Below, piece by piece: positions 40,059-43,105 of a DNA stretch of 43,105 bases (the stretch's first letter is position 1; each line of letters opens with the position of its first letter). Position numbers and translations under genes: made by a program. Source of the stretch: Thermoplasmata archaeon (GTDB taxonomy: Archaea; Thermoplasmatota; Thermoplasmata; Thermoplasmatales; GCA-001856825); assembly GCA_021827945.1 (NCBI GenBank), contig JAKATW010000045.1, positions 1 to 43,105 on the forward strand, in the 5' to 3' direction. The notes under the pieces were generated by a model, which saw only the letters and a list, made by a program, of their open reading frames with translations, did not search any database and was not told the origin of the DNA.

Positions 40059-41057
40059 ATGGACTTCCCTGCAGTTTTGAGGAGACTCAAGGAGGATGTA
40101 CGCTACAAGACTGCCAGGTCTATAGCGGTGCAGCTCCCTGAGGGAATGAAGAGAGGAATAGTAGAAATTACCAAGGAATTCAATGACAAGGAACTCATTT
40201 TCATAGGCGACCCGTTCTGGGGGGCATGTGACGTACCTCAAAATGGCAAATGGGATCTACTCATTCAGTTCGGACACAGCCGGATTCCTAACCTTGGCTT
40301 ATTTCAACAGGTTATTTTTGAAGAGATTCAGGAAGATCTTGAATTTGATCTGGATGTGAATGCCATTCCATTCAAATCCCTTGTACTGACCTCAAACGTG
40401 ACTTATTCTAATCAACTTCCAAGGATAAAGAAGCTTCTTGAATCCAAAGGAATCACAGTGTCTCTCAAAAAGGGTGACTCCAGGGTCTTCTATCCGGGTC
40501 AGGTACTCGGTTGCAACATTTCAACAGCGAGAGGAACCGAGGAGAACGTGCTGTTCATCGGAGAGGGTATCTTCCATCCGTTAGGGATTGCATTAGCTCT
40601 CCCAGACAAGAAAGTACTGGCTTTTAATCCAAAGACAGGCGAATACCAAGACATGGAAAAAGAAAAGAGGAAATTTCTTAGTCAAAGATATGGTGCCATA
40701 GACTTAGCATCTCGGGCAAAGAAATTTGGAATAATAGTGTCAACTAAGATCGGCCAGACACGATATTCACTCGCAAGGGTTGCAGTAAATCTCTTACAAA
40801 ATGCTGGAAAGAACCCATTCATCATAACACTCGATCTCGTTCGCGATGAAGAGTTGATGAACTTCCCTGCAGACGTATATGTCAACACTGCATGCCCAAG
40901 AGTAACTGTCGAAGACTACGGGACTTTCTCAAAGCCCGTCATAACATTCTATGAACTTCAGATGGCGTTAGGACTCAAGGATAAAAGCAGATATATATTC
41001 GATGAAATTGTTATGACAGATGAAATTGGCAGTTCTAGTTTCCGGAAACGGAACTAA
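40059..41057 (+). CDS. dph2: Diphthamide biosynthesis enzyme Dph2
   Basis: This noncanonical radical SAM enzyme transfers the 3-amino-3-carboxypropyl group of AdoMet to the target histidine of elongation factor 2. The three conserved cysteines that hold its 4Fe-4S cluster are visible in GDPFWGACDV, VLGCNIS and NTACPR, spread over the three domains. At 332 aa it has the archaeal length. ATG 40059 appears leaderless. The 3' end overlaps purN by 38 nt. It acts before DphB, whose gene lies at the left edge of this window. Confidence 0.95.
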   Translation: MDFPAVLRRLKEDVRYKTARSIAVQLPEGMKRGIVEITKEFNDKELIFIGDPFWGACDVPQNGKWDLLIQFGHSRIPNLGLFQQVIFEEIQEDLEFDLDVNAIPFKSLVLTSNVTYSNQLPRIKKLLESKGITVSLKKGDSRVFYPGQVLGCNISTARGTEENVLFIGEGIFHPLGIALALPDKKVLAFNPKTGEYQDMEKEKRKFLSQRYGAIDLASRAKKFGIIVSTKIGQTRYSLARVAVNLLQNAGKNPFIITLDLVRDEELMNFPADVYVNTACPRVTVEDYGTFSKPVITFYELQMALGLKDKSRYIFDEIVMTDEIGSSSFRKRN

Positions 41058-41607
41058 TCTCCAGTCTATTATCGATGCCATAAAAGACGGTTACATTTCA
41101 CAGGTCAGGATATCGTATGTGATATCCAGCAACCCCGATGCTTACGCTCTGAAGAGGGCAGAGGAGAGTGGTATCCCAACCAAGATTATTGCCAAGAAGA
41201 ATATGGTCGGGGAACTGAAACCGATTTTTGACGAGGTTGACATGGTAGTGCTTGCCGGTTTCCTCTGGATAATTCCTGATGTGCTTCTTCATTCAAAACC
41301 CGTAATCAATGTCCATCCATCTCTTCTTCCCCTGTTCGGAGGCAAGGGTATGTATGGAACAAGAGTAGGTGAAGCTGTTTTGGCGAGTGGAATGAAGGTC
41401 TCGGGACCAACAGTTCATCTTGTTACGAACGACATAGATGGAGGGCCCATAATAATGCAGAGGTGCCTGGAAGTCAGAGATGATGATACTCCAGAATCTC
41501 TATTAGAGAGAACGCATCCATTGGAACATCAAATTTTAGTAGAATCTATCAAACGAATGAGCGAAAAGAAATATAAAATAGTAGGGAAAAGAGTGACTTT
41601 TCCCTAG
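41020..41607 (+). CDS. purN: Phosphoribosylglycinamide formyltransferase
   Basis: This is the 10-formyl-tetrahydrofolate-dependent GAR transformylase of purine synthesis. The phosphate-binding SGNGTNLQ at the N-terminus, the catalytic INVHPSLLPLFGGKGMYG (Asn-x-His) and GPTVHLVTNDIDGGPII with the active Asp are intact. At 195 aa it has family length. ATG 41020 is inside the dph2 coding region, a 38-nt overlap in another frame, so translation may be coupled. The stop is 1 nt from the convergent radical SAM gene. Confidence 0.95.
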   Translation: MKLAVLVSGNGTNLQSIIDAIKDGYISQVRISYVISSNPDAYALKRAEESGIPTKIIAKKNMVGELKPIFDEVDMVVLAGFLWIIPDVLLHSKPVINVHPSLLPLFGGKGMYGTRVGEAVLASGMKVSGPTVHLVTNDIDGGPIIMQRCLEVRDDDTPESLLERTHPLEHQILVESIKRMSEKKYKIVGKRVTFP

Positions 41608-41608
41608 T

Positions 41609-43105
41609 TTAGGCTAGCTTTCTACCGATCGATTTCTCGTAGTATGCTATTACCCGAGCCTTTTCCTCATCGGAGTACTTCCTGATGAATTTTTCTTCCT
41701 TCAGTGTCCTCCCTGTCTTCTCTTCGTAGGCTTTTGGCTCCATTGAGAATCTCCGCTGGGTTGCATCTCTGTATAGCTCCGGAATAACATTGAATGCGCA
41801 GAATGGTACCACTTTCCCGTCAGGCATTGCGTAGTGGATATCGCATCTCTCTACCCTGTCAACATCGTATGTGTAAGGATCCATGAAGTGCATGAATCCT
41901 ACGAACATTGAGTTGTAGTGGAATGCCTTTAGTCCATGGTAGTCTCCGCCCGTGAATGCTCCGAAGATCATCTCTCTCATCTTGAAGCCTTCAGGCGCCT
42001 TCGTCTCGTCCACGAATGTGTTGAGCTTCCTCAGGAGCGTCGTGAGCGCTGAAGCTTTCTTGAGCGACTTCACCCTCGACTCATTGATGTCAGCGGATAG
42101 CTCGTTAAGGTATTCGAATAGTCCCTCTACATCTATGAATTTCGTGACAGGAATAATCGACCCGTCTGGCTTCTTAAAAATGTATGTACCCATACCGCAA
42201 GCAAAGTGGATGCTCAGCCTGTAAGTTGGCTTACCCTTCAGAGCCTCTACGAAATTTGTGACTGCAGTTGTGCTTGGGACAGTGAAGAAGTCTTCCCTCC
42301 CGATAGCTCCATCTGTCTGAGCCTCTATCTTCTTGATGCAGCCAGGAATTGTGACTCTCTGTCTCTCCCTGAGCTTGTCCGGCATTCTTCCCACCAGAGA
42401 TACTGGTTGGAAGTTGACACTCCTGACCACGTCTAGGTTCGATAGACCAAACTTTATTATGTCTCCGAGCTCTCCGTCGTTCACTCCGCCAATTACTGTA
42501 GGGACAAGTACGACTCCTACATTGGCCTTCCTGTACGTATTGAGCGCTTCTGGTATTTCCCAGAAGTTCTTTGGGTTTGACCTTGGTGTTACCCCGTCGA
42601 AACTCGTGTAAATGACGTTTGATCCAGCATCTCGGCACTTCTGTACAAACTCGAGGTCTCTTGAAGCCCTTATGCTATTAGTGTTTAGCTGTACGTGCTC
42701 GTATCCTTCCTCTCTTGCGATCTTGATGATTTCTGGAAGATCATCCCTCATGGTCGGTTCTCCTCCCGTAAGCTGAACCGCATTGGCGCCAACAGGCTTT
42801 TCGTTCCTCATCCTTCTAAGCATCATTCTGATCTGGTCGTGAGTCGGCTCGTAAATAGGGTCATTTTCCTTCGCGTAAAAGAAACAGTACCAGCAGGATA
42901 AGTCGCATCTGTTTGTTAGAACGACGTTTCCGAGACCCGTATGGCTCTTGTGTTTGACGCAAAGACCGCAGTGTGTTGGGCAGTTTATTTTTTCTGCGGC
43001 TAGGCTGATCATCGGGTTCTCGAGTTTGATCCCCTTGTCCAGCCACTTCTTTGCCTTCATGTACATGTCATAGTCCTCCCAATACTTCTCCTTCGTGACT
43101 CCGTG
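41609..43105 (-). CDS. Radical SAM enzyme, tetraether-lipid-synthase-like (5' end beyond window)
   Basis: The frame is open to the right edge; ATG 43066 is internal and the upstream residues HGVTKEKYWEDYDMY continue the family's N-terminal zinc-ribbon region. Evidence is CPTHCGLCVKHKSHT, NRCDLSCWYCFFYA with the radical SAM CxxxCxxC cysteines, QLTGGEPTMRDD and the C-terminal cysteine box VERCDIHYAMPDGKVVPFCAFN. This architecture is that of the MJ0619-type enzymes shown to join two archaeol chains into tetraether lipids. Thermoplasmatales make tetraethers, so the role fits, but paralogues with other substrates exist. Confidence 0.85.
   Translation of the reverse strand, partial: HGVTKEKYWEDYDMYMKAKKWLDKGIKLENPMISLAAEKINCPTHCGLCVKHKSHTGLGNVVLTNRCDLSCWYCFFYAKENDPIYEPTHDQIRMMLRRMRNEKPVGANAVQLTGGEPTMRDDLPEIIKIAREEGYEHVQLNTNSIRASRDLEFVQKCRDAGSNVIYTSFDGVTPRSNPKNFWEIPEALNTYRKANVGVVLVPTVIGGVNDGELGDIIKFGLSNLDVVRSVNFQPVSLVGRMPDKLRERQRVTIPGCIKKIEAQTDGAIGREDFFTVPSTTAVTNFVEALKGKPTYRLSIHFACGMGTYIFKKPDGSIIPVTKFIDVEGLFEYLNELSADINESRVKSLKKASALTTLLRKLNTFVDETKAPEGFKMREMIFGAFTGGDYHGLKAFHYNSMFVGFMHFMDPYTYDVDRVERCDIHYAMPDGKVVPFCAFNVIPELYRDATQRRFSMEPKAYEEKTGRTLKEEKFIRKYSDEEKARVIAYYEKSIGRKLA

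Noticed and set aside
1-43105. CRISPR arrays, cas genes, restriction-modification or toxin-antitoxin modules
   Set aside because: No regularly spaced direct repeats were seen and none of the genes resembles Cas proteins, DNA methylases with restriction partners or toxin-antitoxin pairs.

Overview
This 43 kb window is archaeal chromosome. Gene order and family content point to an acidophilic euryarchaeon of the Thermoplasmatales type. The reasons are: an archaeal proteasome/SBDS/exosome superoperon whose PsmA N-terminus matches that of Thermoplasma; sn-glycerol-1-phosphate dehydrogenase and a tetraether-synthase-like radical SAM enzyme; a Thermoplasma-type glucose dehydrogenase next to a sugar-acid dehydratase; and a thermopsin-family acid protease. 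Genus cannot be fixed from sequence alone. Genes inside operons mostly carry a GGTGA Shine-Dalgarno element 4-6 nt before the start, while many first genes look leaderless, with a TATA-like box about 25-30 nt before the start codon.

Layout. 1-7.4 kb (+ strand): the 3' part of dphB, then psmA, SBDS, rrp4, rrp41, rrp42, rpl37Ae, rpoP, pus10, rpl21e, rpoF, DUF655 and ksgA, an almost gapless information-processing block. 7.4-12.0 kb (- strand): YchF-like GTPase, UPF0179, egsA, ahcY and a riboflavin-pathway reductase. 12.1-14.1 kb (+): a DtxR/IdeR-type metal regulator with a perfect palindrome at its promoter, coupled to an atypical NRAMP transporter. 14.2-19.0 kb: purB, a methyltransferase, a small Cys protein, an M50/PDZ membrane protease and OsmC. 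19.5-23.8 kb: aIF5A-agmatinase-DUF835, L10e, RfcS-Hjc and AdoMet decarboxylase. 23.8-25.5 kb: an AT-rich stretch and a dead DDE transposase. 25.5-29.8 kb: an OB-fold ssDNA-binding protein, HNH nuclease, DedA, a second M50 protease, MscS and UPF0173.

29.9-35.4 kb: a sugar-catabolic block with a ROK kinase, an enolase-superfamily sugar-acid dehydratase, a cyclase/hydrolase, glucose 1-dehydrogenase and an MFS permease, followed by DUF309. 35.5-36.3 kb is a graveyard with a transposase tail. 36.3-38.8 kb (- strand): three envelope or unusual genes, namely thermopsin, a membrane-anchored secreted protein and a 119-aa protein with 15 cysteines. 38.9-39.9 kb: two different transposase relics joined end to end. 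39.9-43.1 kb: tRNA-Ser(UGA), dph2, purN and a tetraether-synthase-like gene running off the right edge.

Functional links. Diphthamide genes lie near both ends (dphB, dph2). Agmatinase and AdoMet decarboxylase supply polyamine precursors for the hypusine of aIF5A. EgsA and the Tes-like enzyme belong to archaeal lipid synthesis. The metal regulator probably controls itself and the NRAMP transporter. The least explained parts are the Cys-rich/secreted/thermopsin cluster, the cyclase-family gene embedded between the dehydratase and glucose dehydrogenase, and the noncanonical metal sites of the DtxR/NRAMP pair.
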